From NCBI RefSeq assembly GCF_024320865.1, contig NZ_JANDBD010000009.1, forward strand, positions 102,607-166,606: 64,000 bases of DNA, given 5' to 3'. Below the pieces are notes generated by a model. The model saw only the letters and a program-made list of their open reading frames with translations, had not been told where the DNA came from and ran no database searches. Position numbers and translations under genes: made by a program. The DNA is from Mycolicibacterium arenosum. GTDB lineage: Bacteria; Actinomycetota; Actinomycetes; Mycobacteriales; Mycobacteriaceae. The first letter of the stretch is position 1. The number at the start of each line of letters is the position of its first letter. Positions 1-8,047 of this stretch are shown here, piece after piece.

Positions 1-370
1 GCACGATCTTGGTGTCGGGGCACGCCGCCGCGGTCGCCTGCACGCGCGCACTGGCGTCGTTGGCGCCCTCGGCCGCCTTGAGGAAGTCGTAGGACGCGGG
101 GTAGTTCACGGCGTAGGCGGAAACGGTCTGTCCGCTCAGGTCGTCGCGCAGTTCGTCGACGAAGGCGTCGCCGACGCGGCCGAGGCCCGCGGGCTCACCG
201 GTACCGCGGGCGAACACCACCTCCACGTCGCTGCACGCCTCGGCGGCGCGGGCCGTCGGCGCGGCGACCGCGGCGAGTCCGGCGGCCGCGACGATCACGG
301 TCGCGAGCATCATCAGCAGACGGAGCGCACGACGACCGTCGCTCTCACTGGCGGCGTACGGGTCGATCAT
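1..370 (-). CDS. Cutinase family secreted esterase (3' end cut by window edge)
   Basis: The first ~123 residues are visible, from an ATG at position 370 down to the window edge. A signal peptide is clear: a short charged start, a hydrophobic stretch at about residues 17-38 and a likely cleavage site after ARA. The mature part begins with a Cys and continues into the cutinase pattern VVFARGTGEPAG, then YAVNYPASYDF, and stops just before the nucleophile GYSQG would be expected. Cutinase-family serine esterases hydrolyse lipid or polyester bonds outside the cell. It closely resembles the complete cutinase at 11988-12683, so the two are probably paralogues. The catalytic Ser, Asp and His lie outside the window, so activity cannot be judged. 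Confidence 0.9.
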   Translation of the reverse strand, partial: MIDPYAASESDGRRALRLLMMLATVIVAAAGLAAVAAPTARAAEACSDVEVVFARGTGEPAGLGRVGDAFVDELRDDLSGQTVSAYAVNYPASYDFLKAAEGANDASARVQATAAACPDTKIV

Positions 371-444
371 GATGGGCTCCCTGCGAATCGTGTCGTGCTG
401 GTGCTCTGTCGAACGCCGGCTCGATGCAGGGAAATTCCGCTATG

Positions 445-1626
445 TCACGGGCAGCGCAGCGTCAGCACCGTGATTTCGCTTGGGGCGAACACCCGGAAGG
501 GCGGCCCCCAGAAGCCCGTTCCGCGGCTGGTGTACAGCTGCGTCCGCTCCCCGTGCGCGCTCAACCCGTGCACCACCGGCTGATCGAGCCGCACCAGGAA
601 GTTGAACGGCCAGATCTGCCCGCCGTGCGTGTGCCCGGAGATCTGCAGATCCACGCCCGCCGCCACCGCGTCACCGACCTGCTTGGGCTGATGCGCCAGT
701 AGCAGCACCGGCGTCGCGCGGTCGGCACCGTCGAGCGCCGCGTCCAGGTCCGCACCGTGCCCGTCGACCCCGGACCCGCGCGCGGTGGCGTCGTCGACGC
801 CCGCGACCACCAGTTCCGCCCCGTCGCGCTCGACCACCAGATGGCGGTTGTGCAGGGTGTCCCACCCGATGTTCTCCATGTACGCCAGCCAGCCCTGTGC
901 CTCGCTGATGTACTCGTGATTGCCCGTCACGTACACCCGAGCCATGCTCGCCCGGACGTCGGCCAGCGGGCGCGCCTGCGGCTCACGTACCTCGGCCGTG
1001 CCGTCGGCGATGTCGCCCACCAGGCACACGACGTCGGCCCTGAGCGAGTTGACGCGCTCGACAACGCCTGCGGTCCAACGAGATCGGTCGATCGGACCGA
1101 AGTGCGTATCGGTGACGACGGCCACCCGCAACCCGTCCAGACCGCGGCCCAGCCGGGGGATCGCGATGTCGACGTGGCGCAGCCGCGGCACCCGCATGGC
1201 CTCGGTGTAGCCCCAGGCGAGCAGGAGGGCTACGACGGCGACAACTGCGCCCGCCACGATGCGCGCCCGCGTCGGGTTCTCGACACCCGCGACGAGCAAC
1301 CCGAGGCCGAGCAGCTGACCGATGACCGACCAGACGAACAGCACCCACATCACGCCGAGCAGGGCGTCACCGGCGATCGCCGCCCCGTCGCGGTGCCTGC
1401 GGCCGTGCCCGACCATCATCAGCAGCGGCAGCGCCACGAACGCGCCGGCGAGCACCGCGGTGCCCGTGACGACGACGGGAGACGGCCACAGCGCTCCGGA
1501 GCCGAACAGGGTCCACCACGGCACGCCGAGCAGAATCGACTCGATGACGAAGACGGGGACCAGGCGGACCCATCGGGCGCGCGCACGCGCACGCGGTTCG
1601 GTGCTCACGGAATGGCGGTCCGGCAT
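445..1626 (-). CDS. Membrane-anchored metallophosphoesterase
   Basis: The 393-residue product starts with about four predicted membrane segments (roughly residues 22-42, 50-72, 85-110 and 125-142), followed by a calcineurin-like phosphoesterase domain. The metal-binding motifs appear in order: DTHFGP (about 172), GDIADG (about 204), GNHEY (about 236) and GHTHGGQIWPF (about 334). It belongs to the YaeI/UDP-diacylglucosamine-hydrolase-like group of membrane phosphoesterases with a two-metal centre; the substrate is unknown. The catalytic domain probably faces the cytoplasm, but topology is inference. A paralogue with the same architecture and a similar C-terminus (GFWGPP near the end) lies at 21672-22832. 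It is transcribed divergently from the MenC-like gene, with only 37 bases between the start codons. Confidence 0.88.
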   Translation of the reverse strand: MPDRHSVSTEPRARARARWVRLVPVFVIESILLGVPWWTLFGSGALWPSPVVVTGTAVLAGAFVALPLLMMVGHGRRHRDGAAIAGDALLGVMWVLFVWSVIGQLLGLGLLVAGVENPTRARIVAGAVVAVVALLLAWGYTEAMRVPRLRHVDIAIPRLGRGLDGLRVAVVTDTHFGPIDRSRWTAGVVERVNSLRADVVCLVGDIADGTAEVREPQARPLADVRASMARVYVTGNHEYISEAQGWLAYMENIGWDTLHNRHLVVERDGAELVVAGVDDATARGSGVDGHGADLDAALDGADRATPVLLLAHQPKQVGDAVAAGVDLQISGHTHGGQIWPFNFLVRLDQPVVHGLSAHGERTQLYTSRGTGFWGPPFRVFAPSEITVLTLRCP

Positions 1627-1663
1627 CAGCCCGAGGGTACCTGCCCGTTAGCGTGGTCCCTCA

Positions 1664-2617
1664 GTGAAGACTTTGATCGATTTCGACGGCGCAGCGATCG
1701 TCGCGGTGCCCGTCGCCAGCGGTTTCGGCGAGGACGGCGCTCGCGAGTGCATGCTCCTCGAGGGACCACAGGGCTGGGGCGAGTTCAGCCCACCGCGTAA
1801 CGCCGGCCACGATGCGACGGTGCGGTGGCTCACCGCGGCCGTCGAACCGGGCACCGTCGGGTGGCCCGATCCCGTGCGCGGCCGGGTGCCTGTCGCCGTG
1901 CGGGTGCCCGCGGTGGCGCCCGCCGACGCCCACCGACTGGTTGTCGAGTCGGGCTGTGGCACGGCCGATGTCGCGGTCGGCGCGGGCCGTATCGGTGACG
2001 ACGTGGCGCGGGTCGAGGCGGTCCGCGACGCCCTCGGCCCCCGCGGGGCGATCCGCTGCGACGCCGGCGGCGCCTGGGACGCCGACACCGCCGCCTCCGC
2101 TGTCAGCCGGCTGGCCGCGGCGGCGGGCGGATTGCAGTACGTCGTCGAACCCTGTTCAACAGCAACGGAATCCACCCAGCTGCGGCTGCGGACGGACGTG
2201 CCGATCGCCGTCCTCGTGCGGGCCGGAGCCGCCGATCTCGCGGCTACCGCCGATGTCCTGGTGCTGGTGCCGGGCACTCTCGGCGGCGTGCGCAGGGCGC
2301 TGCGCGTCGCCGAGGCATCCGGCTTGCCCTGTGTGGCGGGCTCGGGCCTCGAGACGAGTGTCGGGATGTCCGCTGCGGCCGCGCTGGCCGGTGCGCTGCC
2401 CGCGCTGCCGTACGCGTGCCCGATAGGGCGGCCGGCCTGGCTGCTCGGTGACGTCGTGGCCGACGGGCGCACCCTGGTGCCGCACGACGGCCATCTCCCG
2501 GTGGCACCGATGCCCCCCGGCCCGGACCCCACCCGGCTCGCCGAGTACGCGGTGACCGACCCCGAGCGGCTCGCCTGGTGGCGGCACCGCCTCCTCGCGG
2601 CGCAGGCGGCCCTGTGA
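1664..2617 (+). CDS. Degenerate o-succinylbenzoate synthase (MenC)-like enolase-superfamily protein
   Basis: This 317-residue protein aligns along its length with actinobacterial MenC, the menaquinone-pathway o-succinylbenzoate synthase: an N-terminal GPQGWGEF, a barrel with RCDAGGAWD, and near the end GLETSVGMSAAAALAG. Compared with the M. tuberculosis MenC as I remember it, the residues that make the enzyme work are gone. The Lys-x-Lys acid/base pair has become ADVAV, the second catalytic Lys strand reads VLVLVPGTLGG, and the metal-ligand strands EQPC and ADES have become VEPC and VLVR. Only the RCDAGG aspartate is clearly kept. It starts with GTG at 1664; its TGA overlaps a possible GTG of the next gene, so it is probably co-transcribed with the carboxyltransferase and MFS genes. 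Loss of MenC activity is inference from motifs. Confidence 0.7.
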   Translation: MKTLIDFDGAAIVAVPVASGFGEDGARECMLLEGPQGWGEFSPPRNAGHDATVRWLTAAVEPGTVGWPDPVRGRVPVAVRVPAVAPADAHRLVVESGCGTADVAVGAGRIGDDVARVEAVRDALGPRGAIRCDAGGAWDADTAASAVSRLAAAAGGLQYVVEPCSTATESTQLRLRTDVPIAVLVRAGAADLAATADVLVLVPGTLGGVRRALRVAEASGLPCVAGSGLETSVGMSAAAALAGALPALPYACPIGRPAWLLGDVVADGRTLVPHDGHLPVAPMPPGPDPTRLAEYAVTDPERLAWWRHRLLAAQAAL

Positions 2618-2628
2618 GGGAGGACGGC

Positions 2629-4167
2629 GTGACGGACGACATGCGCGAGGATCTTCGCCACCTGCTCGAGCGGCGCGCGCTCACCGAGGACGCCGCACGT
2701 CCCGACGCCGTGGCCCGTCGGCACGACCGGGGTGGCCGCACGGCACGCGAGAACCTCGACGATCTCGTCGACCCCGACTCGTTCGTCGAGTACGGGCGGT
2801 TCGCGATCGCGGCGCAGCGGGCCCGGCGCGAGGTCGACGACCTCATCGCCCGCACGCCCGCCGACGGCCTCATCGGCGGCACCGCGCGCATCAACGGCCA
2901 CCCGGCCGCGGTGCTGTCCTACGACTACACCGTGCTCGCCGGTACCCAGGGTGCGCTCGGACACCGCAAGAAGGATCGGCTCTTCGAGCTCATCGAACGC
3001 CTGCGACTCCCCACGGTCTTCTTCGCCGAGGGCGGCGGTGGTCGCCCCGGCGACACCGATTACCCGGCGGTGTCGATGCTCGACACCCGCGCGTTCGCGT
3101 TGTGGGCGGGCCTGTCCGGCCTGGTTCCCCGCCTCGCGGTGGTCAAGGGGAGGTGCTTCGCGGGCAACGCCGTCATCGCGGGCTGCTCCGACCTGATCGT
3201 GGCCACCGAAGACGCGTCGATCGGCATGGGCGGCCCCGCGATGATCGCAGGCGGCGGTCTCGGCGACGTACCGGCTGACGACGTCGGGCCCATCGCGATG
3301 CAGGCCCCCAACGGGGTCGTCGACGTCGTGGTGCCCGACGAGGCCGCCGCCGTCGCGGCGACGAAGAAACTCCTCGGCTACTTCCAGGGCGAGGTCCCGG
3401 CCGGGGCCGCCGCCGACCAGACCGCGCTCCGAACCCTGATTCCGGAGCGGGCGAGGCGCGCCTACTTCGTCAACCCCATCATCGAAACCCTCTGCGACAC
3501 CGGCTCCGTCACGTTCCTGCGCGAGCGGTTCGCGCCGGAGATGGTGACGGCACTCGGACGCGTCGCGGGTCGGCCCGTCGGCGTCATCGCCAACAACACC
3601 CGCGTGATGGCGGGCGCGATCACCGCGGGCGCCGCGGACAAGGCGGCGCGCTTCCTGCAACTGTGCGAGGCGTTCGGCCTGCCCGTACTGTCGCTCATCG
3701 ACTGCCCCGGCTACATGGTCGGCCCCGCCGCCGAGGCCGAGGGTCTGGTGCGACGCGCCTCCCGCATGCTCGTCGCGGGTGCGGCGCTGACGGTTCCGCT
3801 GATCGCCGTCGTGCTGCGCCGTGGCTACGGCCTCGGCGCGCAGGCCATGTCGGGAGGCAGCCTGCACGAACCGGTGCTGACCGTCGCGTGGTCCGGGGCG
3901 CACCTCGGCCCGATGGGCCTCGAGGGCGCCGTGCGACTGGGCATGCGCAAGGAGTTGGAGGCCATCGCGGACGCGGAGGAACGCGAGGAGCGCGTCCGGC
4001 AGGCCACCGCCGCCGCTCAGGATCACGCCCGTGCCCTCAACGCCGCAGCGCTTTTCGAGATCGACGACGTCATCGACCCCGCGGAGACGCGAGCCCTGAT
4101 CGTCAACACACTGGCTGCGGTGCCGCCTCGGCCGCAGCGACCGCATCGATTCGTGGACACGTGGTGA
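2629..4167 (+). CDS. Acyl-CoA carboxylase carboxyltransferase (beta) subunit
   Basis: Carboxyltransferase of the biotin-dependent acyl-CoA carboxylase family, about 512 residues, the usual length for an AccD/PccB subunit. It moves carboxyl from carboxybiotin to an acyl-CoA. The N-terminal part (LLERRALTEDAARPDAVARR) is the typical lead-in. The first crotonase-like half carries YDYTVLAGTQGALGHRKKDR and the second carries GVIANNTRVMAGAIT and DCPGYMVGPAAEAEG. Start choice: GTG at 2629 is preceded by GGGAGG at about 2618-2623; a GTG at 2614 overlapping the previous stop is the alternative. No biotin carboxylase or BCCP gene is adjacent, so the biotin-bearing partner must be elsewhere. The acyl substrate cannot be told from the sequence. 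It overlaps the MFS gene by a GTGA. Confidence 0.88.
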   Translation: MTDDMREDLRHLLERRALTEDAARPDAVARRHDRGGRTARENLDDLVDPDSFVEYGRFAIAAQRARREVDDLIARTPADGLIGGTARINGHPAAVLSYDYTVLAGTQGALGHRKKDRLFELIERLRLPTVFFAEGGGGRPGDTDYPAVSMLDTRAFALWAGLSGLVPRLAVVKGRCFAGNAVIAGCSDLIVATEDASIGMGGPAMIAGGGLGDVPADDVGPIAMQAPNGVVDVVVPDEAAAVAATKKLLGYFQGEVPAGAAADQTALRTLIPERARRAYFVNPIIETLCDTGSVTFLRERFAPEMVTALGRVAGRPVGVIANNTRVMAGAITAGAADKAARFLQLCEAFGLPVLSLIDCPGYMVGPAAEAEGLVRRASRMLVAGAALTVPLIAVVLRRGYGLGAQAMSGGSLHEPVLTVAWSGAHLGPMGLEGAVRLGMRKELEAIADAEEREERVRQATAAAQDHARALNAAALFEIDDVIDPAETRALIVNTLAAVPPRPQRPHRFVDTW

Positions 4168-5432
4168 CGGCTGCGAACACGGACGGTCTTTCCGAGTGGC
4201 GGCGCTACGGCACACTGCCCGTCGCCGCGGGGCTGGGCTACTCGATCGGCGTCATCCACGTCTACTCACTCGGCGCGTTTTTCGAGCCCCTGCAACAGGC
4301 GTTCGGTTGGTCGCGTGCCGATACCTCACTCGGGCTCACGATCGTCGGCATGGCCAGCGCCGTCGCCGCCCTTCCGATCGGCCTCGCCGTCGACCGCCTC
4401 GGCCCACGTCGCGTCGGGCTCACCGGCGTCGTGTTGATGGCGGTCGCGTTCGGTCTGTTGAGCACCGCGACGGGATCGCTGACCAACTGGATTCTGCTCT
4501 GGAGTGTGCTGGCCTTCGCCAGCTTCTGGGTGCAGACGACGGTGTGGACCAGCGCGGTGGCCAGCCGGTTCGAGACGTCACGCGGGCTGGCTCTCGCGGT
4601 GACGCTGTCCGGCGGGTCGCTCGCGGCCGCGGTGCTGCCTCCGCTGGCGACCGCCCTCATCGGCGAATTCGCCTGGCGCGGCGCCTTCGTGGCGCTCGCC
4701 GCGGGGTGGGGCACGCTCGTCCTCATCGCGGTCGTGCTGTTCTTCCGCGGCGCGCAGGACGACCGGACCGCGAACACGCCGGCCACTTCCAGCTCCCCGG
4801 CGCCCGCCGCCGCCGACCTCCCCGGCGTCACGCTCGCCGAGGGGCTGCGGTCCATCACGTTCTACCAACTCCTCACCGCCGCAGGCCTGTTCGCGTTCAC
4901 CACACTGGGGGTGGTGGTGCACCTGGTGCCGATCCTGCGGGGCGCGGGCGCCGCGCCGCTGGCCGCTGCGAGTACCGCCGCCCTGGTGGGTGTGTTCTCG
5001 ATCGTCGGCAGGTTGGGCGTCGGGTTCCTCCTGGACCGGTTCCCCGGCCGCATCGTCGGCGCCTGCGCCTACCTCGAGCCGATAGCGGGCGCGGCGCTGC
5101 TGCTGGTCGACGGCGCCAATCCGCTCAGCCAGAGCATCGCGGCGGCGTTGTTCGGTCTGACGCTGGGCGCCGAGGTCGACGTCATCGCCTATCTCGCATC
5201 GCGCTACTTCGGGCTCAAGAACTTCGGCGGTCTGTTCGGCGGCATGGTCGCCGCGCTGCCGCTCGGGACCGCGTTCGGTCCACTCGCCGCCGGCGCGACG
5301 TTCGACCGATTCGGCGGCTACCCGCCGTTCCTCGTCCTGACCATCGTCTTGATGGGCCTGAGCAGCCTGGCATTGGCGACGCTCCGGTCCCCGCCGGACT
5401 GGTCCAACCAGGCGGCGATGTTGCGCACGTAG
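4164..5432 (+). CDS. Major facilitator superfamily transporter
   Basis: MFS permease of 422 residues with about 12 hydrophobic segments. A motif-A-like loop between TM2 and TM3 reads GLAVDRLGPRR, and a related loop in the second half reads GFLLDRFPGR. The layout resembles the oxalate/formate and monocarboxylate (OFA/NarK-like) MFS group. Start: GTG at 4164 overlaps the carboxyltransferase stop (GTGA), so the MenC-like, carboxyltransferase and MFS genes form one transcription unit. The natural guess is uptake of the acid metabolised by that operon, which is inference only. Its last 115 bases run antisense into the oppositely oriented ThuA-like gene, and the C-terminal tail after the last membrane helix (RSPPDWSNQAAMLRT) is unusual. 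Confidence 0.88.
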   Translation: MTAANTDGLSEWRRYGTLPVAAGLGYSIGVIHVYSLGAFFEPLQQAFGWSRADTSLGLTIVGMASAVAALPIGLAVDRLGPRRVGLTGVVLMAVAFGLLSTATGSLTNWILLWSVLAFASFWVQTTVWTSAVASRFETSRGLALAVTLSGGSLAAAVLPPLATALIGEFAWRGAFVALAAGWGTLVLIAVVLFFRGAQDDRTANTPATSSSPAPAAADLPGVTLAEGLRSITFYQLLTAAGLFAFTTLGVVVHLVPILRGAGAAPLAAASTAALVGVFSIVGRLGVGFLLDRFPGRIVGACAYLEPIAGAALLLVDGANPLSQSIAAALFGLTLGAEVDVIAYLASRYFGLKNFGGLFGGMVAALPLGTAFGPLAAGATFDRFGGYPPFLVLTIVLMGLSSLALATLRSPPDWSNQAAMLRT

Positions 5433-6238
5433 TCCTTGAACGGCTCGAGGCGCGCTGGATCGTCGGCGATCTGGCTGCCCGGTGGCTCACTGACGAAGGA
5501 CGGCGCGCTACAGCTGACATCCCAGTTGTAGTCGGCGAAGTGGTGGAACGTGGACTCGGCCACTGCCCGACCCATCGGCCGTCCGTCGGGCGCACGCTCG
5601 CCGTCGAGGACGACCGCCAGGTTGAAGCGCCTTCCCGTCGCCGTACTTCGGCCCTGCGCCAGGACCGTCGCCCCCGGCACGTCCGCCACCACCAGCCCCT
5701 CGTGGGGATGTGCCGGGAACCACTCGATCCGGCCGCTCGCGGTACGCGGGGTCCGCAGGAGTTCGTGCACCGGGCCGTCGACGAGGACCGGCTGATAGTC
5801 GCCGTTCGACCCGGAATGGAAGTTGGGCCAGGAGATCTCGGGGGTGTCGCGGTCGTCGAGCATCGACTCGGGGTCGATGCTCGCGTCGTGGAACCGGTTG
5901 ACGGCGCCCAGCGAGCCGAGGTGCCTCAGGCAGCTGCCGAGCTGTTCGTGGTCGCGCGCGGTCAGCACGCCACCGCCGTGGTGGCGGAAGCGGGTAATGG
6001 CGTCGGCCTCGGCGACGGTGAGCCCTGTGCCGACGTCCACCGCCATCAGCCACAGCTGGTCGACGCCGAGCTGATCAACATGGCTCAGTACCGGGTCGTC
6101 CCCCGCACCGTCCGCCCGGTTCCGCGCGATCACCGTGTGCCCGGCAGCGCGGAGTTCGGCGGTCAGCAGCGAGAAGCGCTCGATCCCCCAGTCGTCGGGA
6201 TGGTCGGTGATCGTCGTCTGAAGCAGGATTCTGGACAT
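5318..6238 (-). CDS. ThuA/class-I glutamine-amidotransferase-like protein
   Basis: Protein of 306 residues with a flavodoxin-like class-I amidotransferase fold suggested by an N-terminal strand (RILLQTTITDHPDDWGIERF), a turn with LWLMAVDVGTGLT, and HHGGGVLTARDHEQLG. Later segments HHFADYNW and PSFVSEPPG occur in related actinobacterial proteins. The exact activity is unknown and no clear Cys-His-Glu triad can be assigned. It is the last gene of the sigma/cupin/ThuA-like unit, 3 bases after the cupin stop. The final ~38 residues (after about AAWLDQSGG) overlap the convergent MFS gene by 115 bases, which suggests that one of the two has run on past an ancestral stop. Confidence 0.65.
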   Translation of the reverse strand: MSRILLQTTITDHPDDWGIERFSLLTAELRAAGHTVIARNRADGAGDDPVLSHVDQLGVDQLWLMAVDVGTGLTVAEADAITRFRHHGGGVLTARDHEQLGSCLRHLGSLGAVNRFHDASIDPESMLDDRDTPEISWPNFHSGSNGDYQPVLVDGPVHELLRTPRTASGRIEWFPAHPHEGLVVADVPGATVLAQGRSTATGRRFNLAVVLDGERAPDGRPMGRAVAESTFHHFADYNWDVSCSAPSFVSEPPGSQIADDPARLEPFKDYVRNIAAWLDQSGGDRSVANARLLRPIKTMVRTRNGG

Positions 6239-6241
6239 CGG

Positions 6242-6661
6242 CTACGCCCCCTCGACGCGCACCCGAAGGTGCTGCCGCGCAGCCAGTTCGGCGTCGGAGA
6301 TCAGCGTCAGCATCGGCTGGTTCGGGTCGCAGATCATCGTCACCGTGAAGCGCAGCGGCGCGTCGTCGCGGTTGTTGCCGTCCGAGTAGTGGATGACGTC
6401 GCCGCCCGGTTCCCAGAACGCCTCGCCGGCGCGCACCACGCGCGGCGACTCACCCTCCAACTCGAAGAGCATCTCGCCCTCCAACACCAAGCCGAAGGCC
6501 GGCCCGCCGGGGTGTCGGTGCGGCGGAGCGCCCGCGCTGCCGGGTGGATAGGTGATGCTGACCGTCATCGCATGGGGGTCCTGCGGAAGGAACGGCGGCT
6601 GCACCTCCTGCAGCACCACCAGCGCGCTCTCCCATGCCGGGTCGTAATTGTTCGCGGACAT
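6242..6661 (-). CDS. Small cupin-domain protein
   Basis: Single-domain cupin of 139 residues. Metal-binding motif 1 is visible as PPHRHPGGPAFGLVLEGEM (two His and a later Glu); motif 2 is present as WEPGGDVIHYSDGNN with one His. Small cupins of this kind bind a divalent metal and act as enzymes or as sensors; the ligand here is unknown. It sits between the ECF sigma gene (25 bases upstream) and the ThuA-like gene (3 bases downstream), so all three are probably one operon. A ChrR-type cupin anti-sigma factor would carry an N-terminal zinc-binding anti-sigma domain with an HxxxCxxC motif. None is present, so I do not call this an anti-sigma factor. Confidence 0.8.
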   Translation of the reverse strand: MSANNYDPAWESALVVLQEVQPPFLPQDPHAMTVSITYPPGSAGAPPHRHPGGPAFGLVLEGEMLFELEGESPRVVRAGEAFWEPGGDVIHYSDGNNRDDAPLRFTVTMICDPNQPMLTLISDAELAARQHLRVRVEGA

Positions 6662-6686
6662 GTTGTCTCCCTTGATGTTCGGTTGC

Positions 6687-7235
6687 TCAGGCGGCGAGGT
6701 CGGCGCTGTGGTCGAGATGTGCCAGTACGACGCGCAGCCGTTGCCTGCCGCGGGACACCCGCGACATCACCGTGCCCACCGGAATGTTCATCAGCGCAGC
6801 GGTTTCCGCGTAGGTGTAGCCCTGCACCCCCGCGTAGTACATGACCGCGCGAACCCCCTCCGGCAGGGTGGCGAGCGCGGTTTTGACCTCGCTGTCGGAC
6901 AGCGACTCGAGGACGCCCGCCTCCACGCAGTGACCGTCGGTCGGCTCCCATTCGCCGAGGTCGTCCACGGCCACCTCCGCGGGCCTGCACTGCTTGTACC
7001 TGTGCGCACTGACCCACCGGTTGTGCATGATCCGGAACATCCAGGCCTTGAGGTTGGAACCCTCCCGAAAGGACCGGAAGCCCCGATAGGCGTGCAGCAG
7101 CGTGTCCTGCAGCAGATCCTCGGCGTCGGCGTCGCACGTCGTCAACCGGCGGGCGCGGCGGCTGAGCGCATCCAACAGGGGCCCCGCATCACGGGTGAAC
7201 CGCGATGCGAGCTCCGAGTCGGTGGTCACCTTCAT
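6687..7235 (-). CDS. ECF sigma factor, SigH/SigR-like
   Basis: ECF RNA polymerase sigma factor of 182 residues. Region 2 is visible in DAEDLLQDTLLHAYRGFRSF and NLKAWMFRIMHNRW (about 37-75). Region 4 appears near the C-terminus in LPEGVRAVMYYAGVQGYTYAE and IPVGTVMSRVSRGRQRLR. It resembles the oxidative-stress SigH/SigR group of actinobacteria. That group is normally followed by a zinc-binding anti-sigma gene (RshA/RsrA); here the next gene is a cupin and no anti-sigma candidate lies in the neighbourhood. Translation starts at ATG 7235 with GGAGA just upstream. A 23-base sequence about 77 bases upstream of the start (7312-7334) recurs in front of the nitroreductase gene. Confidence 0.87.
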   Translation of the reverse strand: MKVTTDSELASRFTRDAGPLLDALSRRARRLTTCDADAEDLLQDTLLHAYRGFRSFREGSNLKAWMFRIMHNRWVSAHRYKQCRPAEVAVDDLGEWEPTDGHCVEAGVLESLSDSEVKTALATLPEGVRAVMYYAGVQGYTYAETAALMNIPVGTVMSRVSRGRQRLRVVLAHLDHSADLAA

Positions 7236-7311
7236 GATGAATCTCCGTGATCTCTGCTGATGACGGGGCCGGTTGGCCCGTTGAGATCAGATTCGTCGCA
7301 TCGAGTCCGTA

Positions 7312-7334
7312 GCGAACCCTTGGAAGTCCGTAGT
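7312..7334 (-). promoter_or_regulatory. Shared 23-bp motif, copy 1 (upstream of ECF sigma gene)
   Basis: Read on the minus strand it is ACTACGGACTTCCAAGGG followed by TTCGC. It matches the copy at 8048-8070 at 19 of 23 positions. A second TCCGTAG core lies 21 bases away at 7306-7312, so this copy is a tandem with about two helical turns of spacing. Position and recurrence suggest an activator or repressor site; the binding protein is unknown. The LuxR-type regulator at 8080-10866 is one candidate. Confidence 0.4.
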
Positions 7335-7355
7335 CCGACCGTGGTGACCCCGTGG

Positions 7356-8018
7356 TCAGCTGACGAACGACACCGTGTCGCCGAGAGGCGCGCGACCGGT
7401 GCGCGCGACGCTCACCGACGGGTCCTCGTAGCCGATGGACATGCCGCAGAAGAGGATCAGGTCGTCCGGCGGTGACACCGCGTCCGCGACGGTCTCGCGA
7501 ACCTGAGACCACGCCATCTGCGGGCAGCTGTGCAGGCCCTCCGCGCGCAGCAGCAGCATGACGGTCTGCAGGTACATCCCCATATCCGCCCACTGCGGCA
7601 TCCCGAGGTCTCGGTCGATATAGCAGAACAGTGCAGTGGGGGCACCGAAGCAGTCCCAGTTGCCGAGGGCGGCGCGCTGCCGTGCCTCCCAATCCTCACG
7701 CGCGACGCCCAGTGCGGTGTAGCGCTGGATGCCGAAAGCCGACCGGCGCTCCCCGTAGGGCGACTTCAACTCCGGCGGGTACATCTGGAACTGCCGCTCG
7801 TCCCAGGGGTCGCCCGCGGTCACGCGTTCCACCGCCGCCTTCTTGAGCTGTTTCAGCGGTTCGCCGGTCAGGACGTACACCCGCCACGGCTGGATGTTGG
7901 AACCCGACGGCGCCCATGCGGCGGCGGCCAGCACGCGCCGCAGCGCGTCATCCGGCACCGGCCGATCGGTGAAACCCCGCACTGCACGCCTGGTCTTAAC
8001 CGCTTCGTATACGTCCAC
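7356..8018 (-). CDS. Nitroreductase family FMN-dependent oxidoreductase
   Basis: Nitroreductase-fold protein of 220 residues, normal for the family. Typical features are the N-terminal YEAVKTRRAVRGFTDRPV (FMN phosphate contacts), WAPSGSNIQPWRVYVLTG, and the late segment PPDDLILFCGMSIGYED. These enzymes use NAD(P)H to reduce nitro compounds or quinones, usually as dimers; the physiological substrate is unknown. It is a single gene on the minus strand, downstream of the large LuxR regulator and upstream of the ECF sigma gene. A 23-base motif 30 bases upstream of its start is shared with the sigma gene, which suggests common control. Confidence 0.9.
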   Translation of the reverse strand: MDVYEAVKTRRAVRGFTDRPVPDDALRRVLAAAAWAPSGSNIQPWRVYVLTGEPLKQLKKAAVERVTAGDPWDERQFQMYPPELKSPYGERRSAFGIQRYTALGVAREDWEARQRAALGNWDCFGAPTALFCYIDRDLGMPQWADMGMYLQTVMLLLRAEGLHSCPQMAWSQVRETVADAVSPPDDLILFCGMSIGYEDPSVSVARTGRAPLGDTVSFVS

Positions 8019-8047
8019 GAGTTCATGGTCACCAGGGCGTGCGCCGG

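Noticed and set aside
1648..4215. 855-codon open frame on the minus strand opposite the MenC-like and carboxyltransferase genes
   Set aside because: It reads as low-complexity Arg/Gly/His/Asp with no family resemblance and lies wholly antisense to two clear enzymes; such frames are common in GC-rich DNA.
6242..6661. Cupin as a ChrR-like anti-sigma factor for the neighbouring ECF sigma
   Set aside because: The zinc-binding N-terminal anti-sigma domain is absent; only the cupin core is present.
4196..6844. 882-codon plus-strand frame crossing MFS, ThuA-like and cupin genes
   Set aside because: It overlaps three genes with recognisable domains and has no domain of its own.
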